Positions 1-12,589 of a DNA stretch of 64,000 nt are shown here, one piece after another. The notes beneath the pieces are model-generated. The model was given only the letters and a program-made list of their open reading frames with translations, was not told where the DNA came from and did not search any database. This DNA comes from Gossypium raimondii (Eukaryota; Streptophyta; Magnoliopsida; Malvales; Malvaceae), in contig NC_068569.1 of NCBI RefSeq assembly GCF_025698545.1, forward strand, positions 5,766,001-5,830,000, read 5' to 3'. The number at the start of each line of letters is the position of its first letter. Position 1 is the stretch's first letter. Position numbers and translations under genes: made by a program.

Positions 1-747
1 TGGAATCTTCGAAAGGATTGAGCCCTAACGTATTGGGTTCCAACTCTTTCGTTGAATTTGAATAATCAAGAATGCTCTTTAATCAAAACATAAATAAAAA
101 GCTCATTATCGGGAATTCAATACGTTGTGTCCTAACGCATTGGATGTGACACGTTGATTTCTCGAGATAAAGATTTTTCTAAAAAATAATAAAGGCAATA
201 TTCAACGTTTAGAATATTGAGAATTTGTGCCCTAATGTATTGGACTGCGATTTTTTCATCTGACTTAAACAATTGAATATCCTTTTAAATTTTATTGCAC
301 GAGTCTTTTGGACAAATTCATTTTTGAGGAGGTGAAATATCATGCCCTAACTCATTGGGTGTGACATTTTCTCTCTCCGAAATGAGAGAGTCTTAATGGG
401 TAACTTGTTTTATATAAGTTTTCACAAAGGATCGTATTTTAAATATCTTCAAAATTTTCAATTCTCGACATTAAGACACTAATTAATCAACTAGGTACCA
501 AAATTTTTTTGGCGTTACGAGGATGCTAATCCTTCCTCGTACGTAACCGACTCCCGAACCTGTTTTTTTCTGAATTTCACAGACCAAAAGCATTGTTTTA
601 ATAAATCTAAATCGTTTATTAAAAACAACCGTTTTACGAGATAACCCGATCACACCTCATAAAAAAAAGATTGGTGGCGGCTCCCACATTCGTTTTCATT
701 TTTCAAAACCCAAGTCGACCCTGTTTTATCAAAATATGATTTCGACA
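1..747. mobile_element. 3' part of a Ty3/gypsy LTR (Tat/Ogre-like), entering from the left edge
   Basis: Non-coding sequence with a repeated motif of the form CCTAACGYATTGG at about 25, 131, 229 and 344, spaced roughly 100-115 bp, followed by a segment near 671-690 (GGTGGCGGCTCCCAC) that plant gypsy LTRs of the Tat/Ogre type commonly carry, and a likely LTR end TTTCGACA at about 740-747. No internal coding domain is in view, so I cannot say whether it is a solo LTR or the end of a longer element lying to the left. Family assignment is from memory of similar LTRs. It is a fossil fragment. Confidence 0.5.
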
Positions 748-3050
748 ATTATATTTAAAAAATTTATAAATGATTTTAATAAAATAAAATTAAAAAAATA
801 CATATCATAATTAAATAAATTTATTTTTTGTAAATTACGATAAATTTTAAAAAACCATCTATTTAGGGCTATTAAAACTCTCTCTCGAAACTACTCACGA
901 ATTTTTTAAACTTAAAATCTTATACAATTTAAATCTCTCCAACAAAATTTTCATCCAAATACCCCTTAATTTTTTTTTGATATTTTTATATTCATTTTGT
1001 TGTTTATATACTAATAGTGTCGTTTTGACTGAAAAATTAACAGCAGAAGCAAAAAGTTAAACGGTGTTTTTTTGGATTATCTGATATATTGGTTGGGTGC
1101 TTTTCTAAGCTTGCTAACTTGGTTAGATTAATATTTAATTAAATACTAAATATAACAATAGTTTCATTTTTTAAAGCATAAAGATTTATTTTGTTTCTTT
1201 AATTTTATAAAAGAGTTATTTTAGTCCCTTATTTAATTTTTTGTTTTTTTAGCCCTTTAATCTATCAAATCTCCTTAAAATGGGATAGAAAAATTAACAA
1301 ATTGTAGATGTTGCATACATGTGTATTGCTATATGTATGTCACATTAGCAATTAATAATTTTTTAAAATTAAAAATATTTATAATTTTATTATAATTATA
1401 ATTTTAAAATAATTTTTGAAATTTTCTAAAATTTTAAAAATTAATTAATTAATTATATGGTATCCACAACAACAGCAAAATTAATAAATATTAACTGTAA
1501 AGTCATTTTTGATAATTTAATAAATGGTATACTTTTAAGGACTAAAAAAATTACATAAAAGACTAAAGTGACTTTTTCTATATATTTGGAGGGCCAATAA
1601 AACAATCTACGTTTATTTTGCTTATAAAAGATCTATTGACTTTGTAGTTAACTTGTGATGTAGATTGAGTGAAAGCTAGTAATGACTTACGAAAGAAACG
1701 TTAGGGAGTTGCTAGGAAATTGCTTCAAGGATCCCATCCCGTGTGAAGAAAATGGTGATTTGGAACTTAAAATGATGTATTGTTTGATTCTTAATTTTTC
1801 TTCTAAATTTTTTTTTCTGTATATGCTTTTACTTTTTTGTATTAATTTCAGTTCGAAGATTCTCCTCATACCCATTGCTTTGAATATTAAGATTGAATTA
1901 GGAAGTAATTATAGGATATAAAAATAATTAATAATTGATATGAATATTTTTTTTTTTTAAAATTGTATCCATACAAGTATATGAGTGTCACAGATGGATG
2001 TTTATAAGAAGCTTACAATTAGGAGAATATTACTAAAAAGGTAGAGATCAATTTCCATATATACCCTACTCACATGGAAGTGAAAAATAGAATCCTAGTT
2101 TCATTGGTACTATTCGTAATTCGAGGTTAGAAATAGGAGGGGGTTACTTGGAAGTATGAGAAAGTTGGAGGGTAGACTTACAAAAGGTGGCAGTTTGGAC
2201 GGTTAAGATTCGGATGTTATTTCTGAATAAATACAACGTCATATGGTCCTCAGATGACGCGGTGGACCCCTTTCCAAACCTACCCAACTAATCTTGTTTA
2301 AAAGGCATAAGGTTTTGAAGGAGTTTTTTTCCTAAAAAAATATTTGTTCTCAATAAAGCTTAATAACCCCCATGATATATGGGTATAGAATTAAGATAAG
2401 TGAAGAAAAACTCTGAAATTATTTAAAAATATTTTTTCATTGCTAAAACGGCATGCCCTTTCTTGAACTGGAAAGCGAAAACAACCCAGATCTACAAAAA
2501 CAAAATTTAATAAATAAAATTTGAAGGCCCATTAGCTTCTTAAGCCCACTCTAAAGTGTCAACAAAAACTAAAAAAGAAATCCATAAATCCCAAAATCCA
2601 AAGTTCATTAAGCAATAAACATTTGTTAAATGTTTAGATTTGCGAATTCTCTCTTTCCCTAATCGGGAAAAAATTTAAAATTGTAGTAATGGTTAGATTT
2701 TGGGTCACTCGTTTAACACACAAATCTTTAATCTGATTGATCTAAATTAATTTTATTATAAATAAATTAAATCTTAAATCATTTTGAGTAATTTTAAGAA
2801 AAAACACTCTCTTCAGGAGGCATATGAAGAAAAAGGAAATTCTTCATGCTGGTCAATTCTGTTTTTATTTTCAAAGTAGTAAAGATATTTAGAATGAAAT
2901 GATGAATCAATTTTTCGATCATAAAAACAAATATTTAACACCCAAATGGATTAATCTTAATAACACCTAGTTTTCCCTTCTTAAATCTGAAATCACTATT
3001 TCCACCATCCTTAACTATATATATGTAGCATAAGTAACCAAATTAACAGA
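748..3050. other. AT-rich intergenic DNA with one MITE-like inverted repeat
   Basis: No convincing gene. Around 1180-1640 lies a sequence whose two ends are imperfect inverted copies (TTATTTTAGTCCC-like on the left, GGACTAAAAAAATTAC-like on the right), the layout of a small non-autonomous DNA transposon. A loosely similar sequence sits at about 22,530-22,870. Exact ends and target duplications could not be fixed. Short ORFs here (for example 1682-1921) have no recognisable protein features. Confidence 0.35.
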
Positions 3051-3158
3051 AACTTCAATAATGTGATCTCGTTAGAATTACATGAACACAACATTACTCT
3101 AACACTCATTCCCTTAATTACTTCGCTTTGCAGTAGTTGTTTAACTTCAATCACTACA
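3050..3158 (+). other. Possible 5' untranslated exon of the ICR gene
   Basis: A strong donor-like sequence (CAATTG|GTAAGTTT) at 3158/3159 lies about 1 kb upstream of the first coding exon in a pyrimidine-rich leader-like context. Inference only; the matching acceptor before 4179 was not fixed. Confidence 0.25.
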
Positions 3159-4178
3159 ATTGGTAAGTTTACTTTATACTTTTTGTTTGTTCTGTTCTTT
3201 GGGATTCCCCCAAAAATTGCTGTAAAGAGAAAGACAATTATTTTCCTTTGCATATTTGAAGTGAAAGTTTTTGTTTCTGTTGATTTGTCCCTTTTCCCCC
3301 CTTTCTTCTTTGACGAAAATGGAATCTTAAAAAGGTTTTCGCTTTGGTGACTTTAGCCTCTCGTTTTTTCAAATAGAAAAATGAGTGGTTTCTTAAGCTG
3401 CAGTAGATGTTGTTTTGAAGTTACCAACAGTTGATGTTTTTAATCTTAAAACTTGTTTCTCCTTTTGCTGAAATAGTTTTCCCAAAAATATTGATTTCCT
3501 GAGAAACAAACGAGTTTCATACTTCATAAATGTGATTTTGTGTTTTGGCGCAAAACGAACAAAAGTTTGACCAGCATTTGAAATCATTTTTTCTTTTAAT
3601 CTAGTGTCCACGTTTCACGGCATCAATGGAGGACTTCATAGATGACAATAATACCCCCTTTCTAGTATTTAATACAGTTAGTTAAGAAACCATGAAAAGA
3701 AGGGTACATTAATGGAAATTTATTTGTTTCCATAAGTGTAAGTAACTTGTAGGACCCTTGTGACTATAATAATGTCTTGTGGATCATGACCCAGGTAAAT
3801 TTTGCGGTGGCATTGGATGTGGCAGAGATTTCTGGTTTGACCTTTTATTCAACATATTCTTTTACCTCTGCTTTGGTTGGTCTTTTTTGCCTTTATAGCT
3901 TTTATGTGAAAATCTAGGTTATTAGGACATCTAGATACTGAGTATTTTTATGTGTTTTGAAGTTAATATCTTTAGGTTTATGTCAAAAATTGAGTTATAT
4001 AGGAATTTCGAAAGAAGAATTAGAGCCTGTGTCTTTCAATATGAGCTAATTAAATTCATTGACATTGGATTCTTCAGTCTCAGCTTGTGGTCTGTGGGTC
4101 AGGGAAGCATTGAAGTTGTGAAGGATAAATAAACTTGACTTGCTATTTTAACATTGAGATTAAGAGTTAATTAAAATT

Positions 4179-6614
4179 ATGCAGACATCAAAAGGAAGGT
4201 AACTTGCATTCCCTTTTATGACTGTTCATTCTCCCTTATCACAGGTTTCTTATGTGGTTCTTAGGCAGCAAATTTATGTTTTGTTTTCTTTTTCCTTGAA
4301 AGAAAGATGCTTAGTTGGAATTGGAGCTTCTTCTTCCATTTAAACAAATGCATATAGGTGCGATGAATGCTTATTCTTGTTTGTTACCCTTTATGATCAC
4401 CCGGGTTGCCTGGGATTTAACCACTGCTTGAAAGGCATACAAATGCATATAGGTGCAGTGCATCCTACTACTCCAAGCTTTTCAATTTTATCATGCACTG
4501 TTCATTAACTACCGATGTTTAACAGAAATGGATCTTCGGAAGTGCCGCCAAGGGTCTATCCTCGAGCAGTTCGTCGACTCAAGCCAACCACACTAGACAC
4601 CGATGCAGTTTCTACTTCGAATCGGGCAAGCAGAACTTCAAAAGAGAAAAGCCCTAAGGTTGTTGAGCGCTATTTACCTAGAAGCCAAGCTCCAGAGGTA
4701 TACAAAAGGAAACATTATAGACTTCATGCATGATCATCTAGCTTAGTACTTATAACCCATTTTCCTCCTTTTATAATAGCAGCATGCCAATAGGCAACTT
4801 GTTGATCTCATTAATGGGGATGGGCTTATTTTTCAACCTTTCCGATTAGTTGTGTTGATGCAGACGCATTAGCGTCCCATAGATTTGTCTTTTTCAAATT
4901 AGAAATTCGAGTTTAGCACTTAGAATCATGGCTCTTTCGATCCTTCGCGAATCCGAACATCTAACCTTTTCTGCTTTTCTTGCTTCAGAAGAAGCGCCCC
5001 AGCAGAATATCTGAACTGGAGGTACGGAATTCACAGCTTCAAGAAGAATTAAAGGTGGTGAAGGAGCAGTTAAATTCATCCGAATCATGCAAGAACCAGG
5101 CTCAGCGAGATGCCAAGGAGTTCAAGAAGCAACTGTTGTCCATGTCTGCAAAGCCCGAAACGTGTCGAAAACAGCTTCTTGAGTCTGCCTCTGAGGGAAC
5201 TCGTGTTGTTGAACTCGAGCTGATATCACAAGGACGGGATCAAGCCTTGCAGCCGGAGCTTGAAGCTACCCGAAAGCAGCAGTCTCTTGACTCGGCTGTG
5301 AATGAGATTCAACGACTTAAGGATCATCTTGAAATGGTGGCTGAATCTGAGGCTAAACAGACCAAGCAAGCGGAATCAACGATTTTGGATTTTAAGGACT
5401 TGAACGGAAACCTGATCGAAACTCTTTCTCTTGTATCAAACATGAAACACCGGCTAAAGGATGGCCAAGAATCGGAACCTCAGGCCGAAGTATTGGCTAG
5501 TGAAACTCTGCTACAACTTGAAGCTGCGAAAAAGACTGTTGAGACACTTAGATCCGAAGGCATGAAGGCCGTCGAAGCTTACAATTCCATTGCTTCAGAC
5601 ATAGATCAGTCAAGGGAACGTGTTTATTCACTGGAAGGTCTTATTAACAAACTTAAGGCAGACCTGATCAACGCTGGTTGCATTATCTCTCTTGATTCTG
5701 ATGGTGGTCGAATAGTTGTCGAGCATCCAACACGAGAAAGTGAGAAACCTGAGGAATCTCAGCAACTTGAAGCAGAGATTTCTTCTTTAAGATCTGCTCT
5801 CGAAACAGCTGAGATTAAACGCCTTGAAGAACAAATCCAAAGCATTATACAGATAAAGAGTGCTCATGAGCAGATGGACCGGATAAACACCAGAGAGGCA
5901 GAGTTGTTAGCCGAACTAGAGAAAGCAAACTCTTATATTATTGACTTGAAGGCGAATCTGATGGATAAGGAAACTAAGTTGCAGGGTATTTCGGAGGAAA
6001 ATGAAGAGCTACACATGAAGATTGAGAAAAACTTGTTATGCCGGCGAGAAGTGGAACTCGAAAACAAGCTTAAGGCATTGAAGGAAGCTGTTGTTGATCT
6101 GAAGGTAAATATGATGGATAAGGAGACAAAACTTCAAAATATATCCGATGAGAACGAGATGCTCCGGTCGGAAATCCGTAAAAGGGACATGAACATAGGT
6201 AAATCGAACGATGAAGTGGCTGCTGAGCTAGAGTTGACAAGGGCTGCAAAGCAAGAAGCTATTATGAAGCTTGGACTTGAAATGGAGGAGGCAGATAAGA
6301 ATAACAGGAAAGCAACCAGGGTGGCTGAACAGCTTGAGGCTGCACAGGCGGCCAATTCGGAAATGGCGGCCGAGTTGAGAAGATTGAAGGTGCAATCGGA
6401 GCAGTGGCGTAAGGCTGCTGAATTAGCTGCTGCATTGCTTTCAGCAGGTAATAATGGAAAGAAACTCATTGAGAGAACTGGTTCACTGGACAGCAACTAT
6501 AATCCAAAGATTAGCTCACCTTATACTGAAGATATGGATGATGATTTGCTGAATAAGAAAAATGGGAACATGCTGAAGAAGATTGGGATCTTATGGAAGA
6601 AGCCACTGAAATAG
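4179..6614 (+). CDS. ICR/RIP-like: Interactor of constitutive active ROPs (ICR/RIP family), closest in type to ICR5/RIP5 and ICR2
   Basis: Coding exons are 4179-4198, 4526-4697 and 4989-6614, giving 605 residues. The first exon is only 20 nt (MQTSKG plus two bases of an Arg codon) and joins in frame to [20 protein letters not shown], the family's conserved N-terminal motif. All junctions are GT-AG. The rest is almost entirely heptad-rich coiled coil (about residues 68-540), with the family signature [11 protein letters not shown] at the start of exon 3, [20 protein letters not shown] near the end, and a basic C-terminus [12 protein letters not shown]. Known family role: plant-specific scaffolds that bind active ROP GTPases through the coiled coil and link them to the plasma membrane, microtubules and polar growth. 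Length fits ICR2/ICR5 (about 580-620 residues) rather than the shorter ICR1/ICR4. A 5' untranslated exon ending near 3158 (CAATTG|GTAAGT) is possible. The ATG at 4515 lies in the intron and is not the start. Confidence 0.9.
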
Positions 6615-8543
6615 AACACCTATATTATATATATGTATTGCCAAAATTGCATAGAATCTATATTGTCTCTTTTACCCTATTTTCCTGTGGATGTCATATC
6701 GGCGTATGCTTACAGTTGAAAATGCAACTTGTGGTGATGTTGGATTTGGATTCCATTGTTGTTTCAGCTAAGCTGCTTGCTTAATATTAGGCCATCACTT
6801 AATCGGCTGCTGAGTGATAATATGAATTACTATTTTTCTTAATAAATATGATTATGCAGGGTGATAACATGTTGCTGTCCAATGAACTGAGATTTTGATT
6901 GATGATAATGGATCAAAGTTGCTCTTAATGAACTTCATTGAAAATAACAGCAACTCTTACCTTGAAAAGAAATTAATCTAAAAACCCAAAACCAAATCAA
7001 AAGTTAGTCCCTTGAAAAGAAAATGCTAGCTATCATTATCTTGCTTTGAGTTGATGGTACGACCATTGGAGGTTTTGTGATTTAAGATGGACTCCAACTT
7101 TTAAGTTAATAAAAATTTTAAATACGGAGTAAAATAATCGAGAAGTAGATGATTAGAGGTGGACATTAATACAGTGTAGCTAATTTCATATCTACACCAT
7201 TGCTATTGATAAAAAATTGGTTCTGTAATCATTTCGTCCATAATGGTTAGAACTAATGAATTTAAATGACTATTATGATAAAATGCATTATTTTATTTAA
7301 ATTTAATCATAACTTTTTTAATTAATAAAATGAATTACCTAAATAATTTATGAGATGACGTTATTATTTAATACGTTGTTTGTTTTACATTTGTTGAAAT
7401 ACGAATTGCATTCTTAATTTTTGAAATTTATTAATTAAGATTTTATATTTAAAAATAATTTAATTTCTTCATTTGACATTTATAAATATTTGTCATTGAT
7501 GAAGCTCCACAAGGATTGAATCGGTGCCTGTTTGCTGATAGTTTGGTATCACAAAAATATATTTCAGTATCACTAATACCAATATTATCGCATACATCCA
7601 TTGCTAATGCAAGCTTTGAACTTGTCATATTGTATTTTGGGCTGCCTATTGGGTCTATATGGATATTTATTATCTTGGTAGTAGACTGGTTTATGGATCT
7701 GGATAGCAAATATCTATTTTTTTAGTTTCGGAAACTTGCATTTTACTTCAAACATATTAATTTTTTTTTAAAATTATTTATTAAAATGTTATTTAGGTTA
7801 GATTAGTTCGAAATCAAAGCATTCTATTTTTGAGTCCAAGAAAAAATTAATTTCTAATTCAGTTGAATGGAGAGTTCAGACTTGAGTACGTTTAGTGGCT
7901 CTATGTAATTTTTTTTATACAATTGTCTAGAATTACCCATAACCTCTCAATCTTTAAATAGGAGGATAAATAGACTTCAACGCACTTTAACCTACGTCTT
8001 CATATAGTAGCAACAATGTCAATCTGACAGAGTTCAGACTCTATTGGCAACTATATATATATAATTAATTATTAATAAAATTCATAAAAAATATATATAT
8101 CTTTATAAGTTTTGAAATTTAAATATTTAACTTCTTAACTTAATTACTCATCTTTCTTAATTAACTATTTAAATATTAATGTTTATTTAACATTAAAATG
8201 ATTTTTAAATATTTAAAGTATTCTTTAAAAATGAATTCAGAAATCCAACTGCTTAAGTAAAGTTTAACCGATTGGGCGAGGAGTCAGATTGATTTCAACT
8301 TGTGATCCAATTGAGTCCAAATTGCAGTATGAAAGTAGCTTCAAATTGTCGGTCATAATTATATCATTTTCCTAATATTTTAAATTTTTTTGACATAAGT
8401 GATATCTAAACTATTTTTTTTAAGTTGGTATTTCCGTCACTCAGACCATTAAGTAGTATATTTAAAAAAGAAGATGAATTCATAAATTGATACCTAAACG
8501 ATATATTTTTTGGTCCCAAATAGTACCTGAACATCAACATCTG
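6615..8543. other. Intergenic, no gene seen
   Basis: The first few hundred bases should hold the ICR 3' UTR. The remainder is AT-rich with no coding signature. ORFs at 7449-7725 on both strands overlap each other and show no family motif. Confidence 0.5.
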
Positions 8544-8547
8544 CTCC

Positions 8548-8709
8548 ATTATTGAGGCTGAGGTATGGGTATTGCACAATGGGCTACAATATGCTTGGAA
8601 TATTGGTGCAAGGAGGATTATATTGAAAACAGATAATTTAGAGGTTGTTCGGTTGGTAAATAAATTAATATTGGGGATTCATAGTAATGTTGTGTTAAGA
8701 GATCTTTAA
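8548..8709 (+). mobile_element. LINE ribonuclease H domain fragment
   Basis: One open frame reads IIEAEVWVLHNGLQYAWNIG, then ARRIILKTDNLEVVRLVN and ends LGIHSNVVLRDL before a stop. This is the middle of the RNase H domain found at the C-terminus of plant L1-type non-LTR retrotransposons (pattern EAE-A-L--GL--A---G...-E-D---VV-L). It is about 54 codons long with no reverse transcriptase nearby, so it is a dead 3' fragment. Confidence 0.6.
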
Positions 8710-9600
8710 CTTTCAAACATAGCATCGGTGTCCAGAGTTATAGATTAAGACCTGGAGGATGTAGAATGACTAGGTTGATGCTTGTTTAGGTTTAGTTTTA
8801 AATATTCTTTAAAGAAAACATTTATAAAATGAGTCGTCAAAAATTGCTGCTCTAAGTGGATACTCGACAAACAATAAACATGATATTTTAATCAAAGTGC
8901 ATCACAACGAATTAAGTTGGCTATTTTATTGGATTAAAATAATAAATTAAATTCAAAACTTGGATTGCGTTAAGACTCAATTTCTAGGGAGGAATTACTA
9001 AAAAAGATGTGCATTGTCCACACTCGTATTTCTTTTGTTCCTAAATATTTTAATAACTACTCCTATCTAAGGTCACTTAATATGCGATTTAAAACAATAG
9101 TGTTATTTTAAACATGATAAATTTATTTCTTTTAAGAAGTAAAATAAATATTGTATAAAAATAATCATCTTTAAAAATTGTATTGAAGGCATTAATTTAT
9201 AATAGGATAGTGAGGTATACTGTGATTCAACGCTGAAACAGTATTATATTAGTAGTAGAATGTTTAAGCTAATTTTCTAACACTTGTTCCATCAAGGTGA
9301 CAATATCTTAAGTAAGATTTTGTCTGGGATGAGTGCTTTTCCTTGTCTCACTGAATTGAGAGAGATCATGATCTATATATTCATTTCTTATTACTGACAT
9401 GTGAATTTAATAATCTGTTTTTAGTATTGGAATCTACAGGAAGCTGAAAGTAATCAGTTATGATGACAGAATATCTAGAAAACATCAACTGATTCAAAAT
9501 CCGATGGTTCTGCAAATGCAAACTAACCTAACTTTAATAATATATGTTTTTCAGACAGTTCAGACCTGACAGACAAATCCATGAAACATCTCTCTCACTC
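8710..9600. other. Intergenic, no gene seen
   Basis: AT-rich sequence between the LINE fragment and the 3' end of the Dof gene. Nothing recognisable. Confidence 0.5.
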
Positions 9601-9907
9601 TTTCATTCTTTTTCTCTACCATCTTCTGCAAATTCCCTTAATTGGTTACCAAACAAATTTCAATCATCATTTGCTTATCATCCAATAATAGAACGAAAAT
9701 GGCAATTTTTTTTAAAGAAAAAGAAAAAGAAAATAAAAGAGAAGAAGGGGAAAACACTGATGATTCCGATGAATCAAATCTCCTAACACAAAAAAACAGA
9801 TTAACAGCTACTGAAATATGCTGCTTTCAGACATTAACAAAAGACAAGAACAAGGAACAGAAGACCAAGTCTTTTTCTTTTTCTTTTTTCTTCTTCTTTT
9901 CTTTTTA

Positions 9908-11252
9908 CTACATTAGAGGGCTATTGAGAAGTCCATGCCAAGATGAATTGAAGCCATTCCAGGTTCCTCTTCCAGAATCAAAGTCGGCAATGGAAAGCTC
10001 TTTCTTCATTGTTGTAACTGTACTTGCGTTACTCATTTCTTCATTATGATATGGTACCATAAGTTCCCCGTTAAACCCCATATCTTCAACCTCCCCCATG
10101 TTCTCATTTCCAAACCCATAGTAAAAATTCTGCAAGCTGTTCTGGTTTCCAAGGAAACTGCTTCTTAGTGCATCAACAATGGCAGGATTGGGTGGTGAAG
10201 TACTACTGGTACAACCGTTAAGGCTAGGGTTTCCAAAATCATCAAACCCTAAAGGGAAACCGGACTGTTTTTGGAGCCGAGCAAAGGCCAGGCTTAGGTC
10301 ATTGGTGTCGTAATTCAAAGGTGGGAGGTGACCAGCAATGAGTGGGTTAGTAGTGGATGTTAATAACGGTTGATCTTGGCTTCTCTTTGATGATGATGAC
10401 GATGACGACGACGATGATGATCTTTTGTTCTTCCTGCACCCACCGCCCACCGGAACATTTCTCAATGTGCCTCCTTTGGTCCAGTACCTCCTGCATGACT
10501 TGCAAAAATACCTTGGCTGAGAAAGGCTGTAGTTGTTGTAATAACAAAATTTGGTGTTGATGGAATCACATCTTGGGCACTTGAGTGCTTGTTCATGTTG
10601 AGGTCTTGGCTTTCTCGCTTGTTGTCCTTTTGAGTTAACCGACATGTTTTCCATTGAAGGGTTAGCCATCTCCTGATTTTTTTTTAAGAAAAAAAAATAT
10701 GACCAAATTGCAATAAATAAATATTTGTTCTTAATCAGGTTTATAATCTAATACTTGGTCATATCTTGATTGATAGGAACAAATTGATATGATTAATCAG
10801 TGGGGTCATGAAGGGATAGTTCAGAATTTAGAGCCTTTTAATCAATTTGTTTTTTTTCTCTCTTTAATATTCACTTGATTATAAGAACAGAAAAGAAAGA
10901 AAGAAATCAACATTAGTTCTAATTTAATTCAAATCAGAACAACTGTGACACAGAAAAACAAGTTCTATAAATTTGTAAAGAACATACATAAAAAAAACTA
11001 TAGCTTATGTTGATAACCAAAATTTATTTTCCTTTTCCCTTTTATAATTTTGATCTTTAGAAACAGAAGACGATCGACTCCTAATTATATTAGCATAACT
11101 GAAGTTAACACATCTTTTCGAATTTTCAGATAAAAAACAAACCTCCCAAAATTCACAAGGCTCTACCTACATCGCGAAATATATATAGAAACACTTGTTT
11201 CTTTATCATAAATATATGTATATACCTGGTGTTGTCTGGTAGAAGGATCCAT
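9908..11252 (-). CDS. DOF5.3-like: Dof zinc-finger transcription factor, DOF5.3/TMO6-like
   Basis: Two coding exons: 11226-11252 (nine codons, MDPSTRQHQ, then GTATAT donor) and 9908-10672 (acceptor TCAG, then GAGATGGCT). Together they encode 263 residues; the intron is 553 bp. The Dof finger has C41, C44, C66 and C69 (C-X2-C-X21-C-X2-C) with the sequence [20 protein letters not shown] followed by [15 protein letters not shown]. After it come a poly-Ser stretch, a [12 protein letters not shown] motif (about residue 134) and a C-terminal [20 protein letters not shown] motif. The last two match what I recall of Arabidopsis DOF5.3/TMO6, a phloem and vascular regulator. Dof proteins bind AAAG sites in DNA. 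A TATATA at about 11,430 on this strand is a plausible core promoter. Starting at the ATG at 10669 would give 253 residues and lose the first exon; I prefer the spliced form because the junction keeps frame. The exact family member is less certain than the family. Confidence 0.9.
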
Positions 11253-11427
11253 CCATGCAACAGAAAAAGAAAACAAAATATGCAACACAGCTAAGGAAGC
11301 GCCAACTTTGGGGGGTTGTTTTAACAAGAAGAGATCAAGTGCAAAGAAGATGAGGGAAGAGAAGAAGAGAGATGGGTTTTGTTTTTGGTAACAACTCAAA
11401 GCAAAGCAAAGCAGCTGCAAAGGTGAA

Positions 11428-11437
11428 GATATATAAA
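11428..11437 (-). promoter_or_regulatory. Possible TATA box of the Dof gene
   Basis: A TTTATATATC sequence (reading the minus strand) lies about 180 bp upstream of the proposed start codon in a CT-rich leader. Position and sequence fit a plant core promoter, but there is no further support. Confidence 0.35.
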
Positions 11438-11459
11438 GCAAAAGCTAGGCCCCTCAAGT

Positions 11460-12550
11460 ACGCCTCCCAATGAGAGAGTGAGAGAAGAAATGAATTTAGT
11501 TTTATTTTTTATTTTTCATTTTTACCTATCCCATTGAGCTGTAATGATGAGTTTCCCGTACGAGATAATGATATGTTTGTCTTGAAGGTAGATAAATATT
11601 ATATTATATATTTATATAATTTTTGTTTATTCATATTTTTTTTTTCTGTGTCTTTTTGATATTGTATTCATATTTCAGTCATCAAACAAAGCTTTAAATG
11701 GAAAGAAAAACCTAGCTAAGATAGTCTATGGCCTTGGGGGCCAGTACATGTGGGTCCGTTCTCGCGTGGATTCGACTATACTGTGGGGTCCATCTGACTC
11801 AGGCTCCTCACACTCCTTTGCGATTCATATATAATTCTGTATCTGCCTCCTATTTCTTTTATATACCATATTCGAATTTAAGTTTTATAAACTAATTATT
11901 GTTTATTTTATAATTTTTAATGTATTAACAATTTCTTTTTATATAATTTTAATATATTTTAAAATTTTACAAAAACATAATTACATAAAATATATATGTT
12001 GAAATCAAATAAAAATAAAATTTAAAGACAATTTTTGCGAGAATCAACTTTGAAATAATATAGTTCAAAATTTGTAATCTTTATCGATTTTTGACCCAAA
12101 TAATATAAAAAATTATTTATCTAATATGCCCTCAATTAATTATCGAAATAATATGGGAGTGTGATATGCAAGGGCAAATGGGCACCTAAAATGACGAATT
12201 GGGGTAGGCTAGTCTGTGTTAGGGGAGTAGGATCCTGCTCCCTTGACATGAATAAGCCCTTTCATTGTGGGATTTTGGGAGCAAAAATAACTTTTTCCAT
12301 TTAAACTCACACCTTGAAATTCAAAACAACCTTAATAAAAAAAACCCACTTAACTGAAAAAAGAACTCAATAGTGAAGATCTTAAAAAAACGACCATGAA
12401 AATGGAGAATGATTTCGTTGCATATGTATACAACAAAGGTCAAATTTACCTGTTTGAAATTGGTGCCTTTTTTTAATCGAATCAACAGGTTGATGTAAGG
12501 TTCAATTGAGATGCTAAGATTAATGAAGTAAGAAAGTTGAAGCGAAATCA
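11460..12550. other. Upstream region of the Dof gene, no gene seen
   Basis: AT-rich DNA between the Dof promoter and a decayed Mutator transposase. ORFs such as 12321-12674 (-) have no family signature. Confidence 0.45.
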
Positions 12551-12589
12551 TCTTGCCATTGTGGAAGGATGATATCAAGGCTCTTCTAC

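Noticed and set aside
4515-4733. Short ORF starting at ATG 4515 as the start of the ICR gene
   Set aside because: The ATG lies upstream of the acceptor at 4,525; the spliced start at 4,179 restores the conserved family N-terminus.
6134-6496. 120-codon minus-strand ORF
   Set aside because: Antisense shadow of the ICR coiled coil; Ser/Ala-rich composition follows from the opposite frame.
9544-10049. Two overlapping + strand ORFs
   Set aside because: They lie in the 3' UTR and coding region of the Dof gene on the other strand and have low-complexity sequence.
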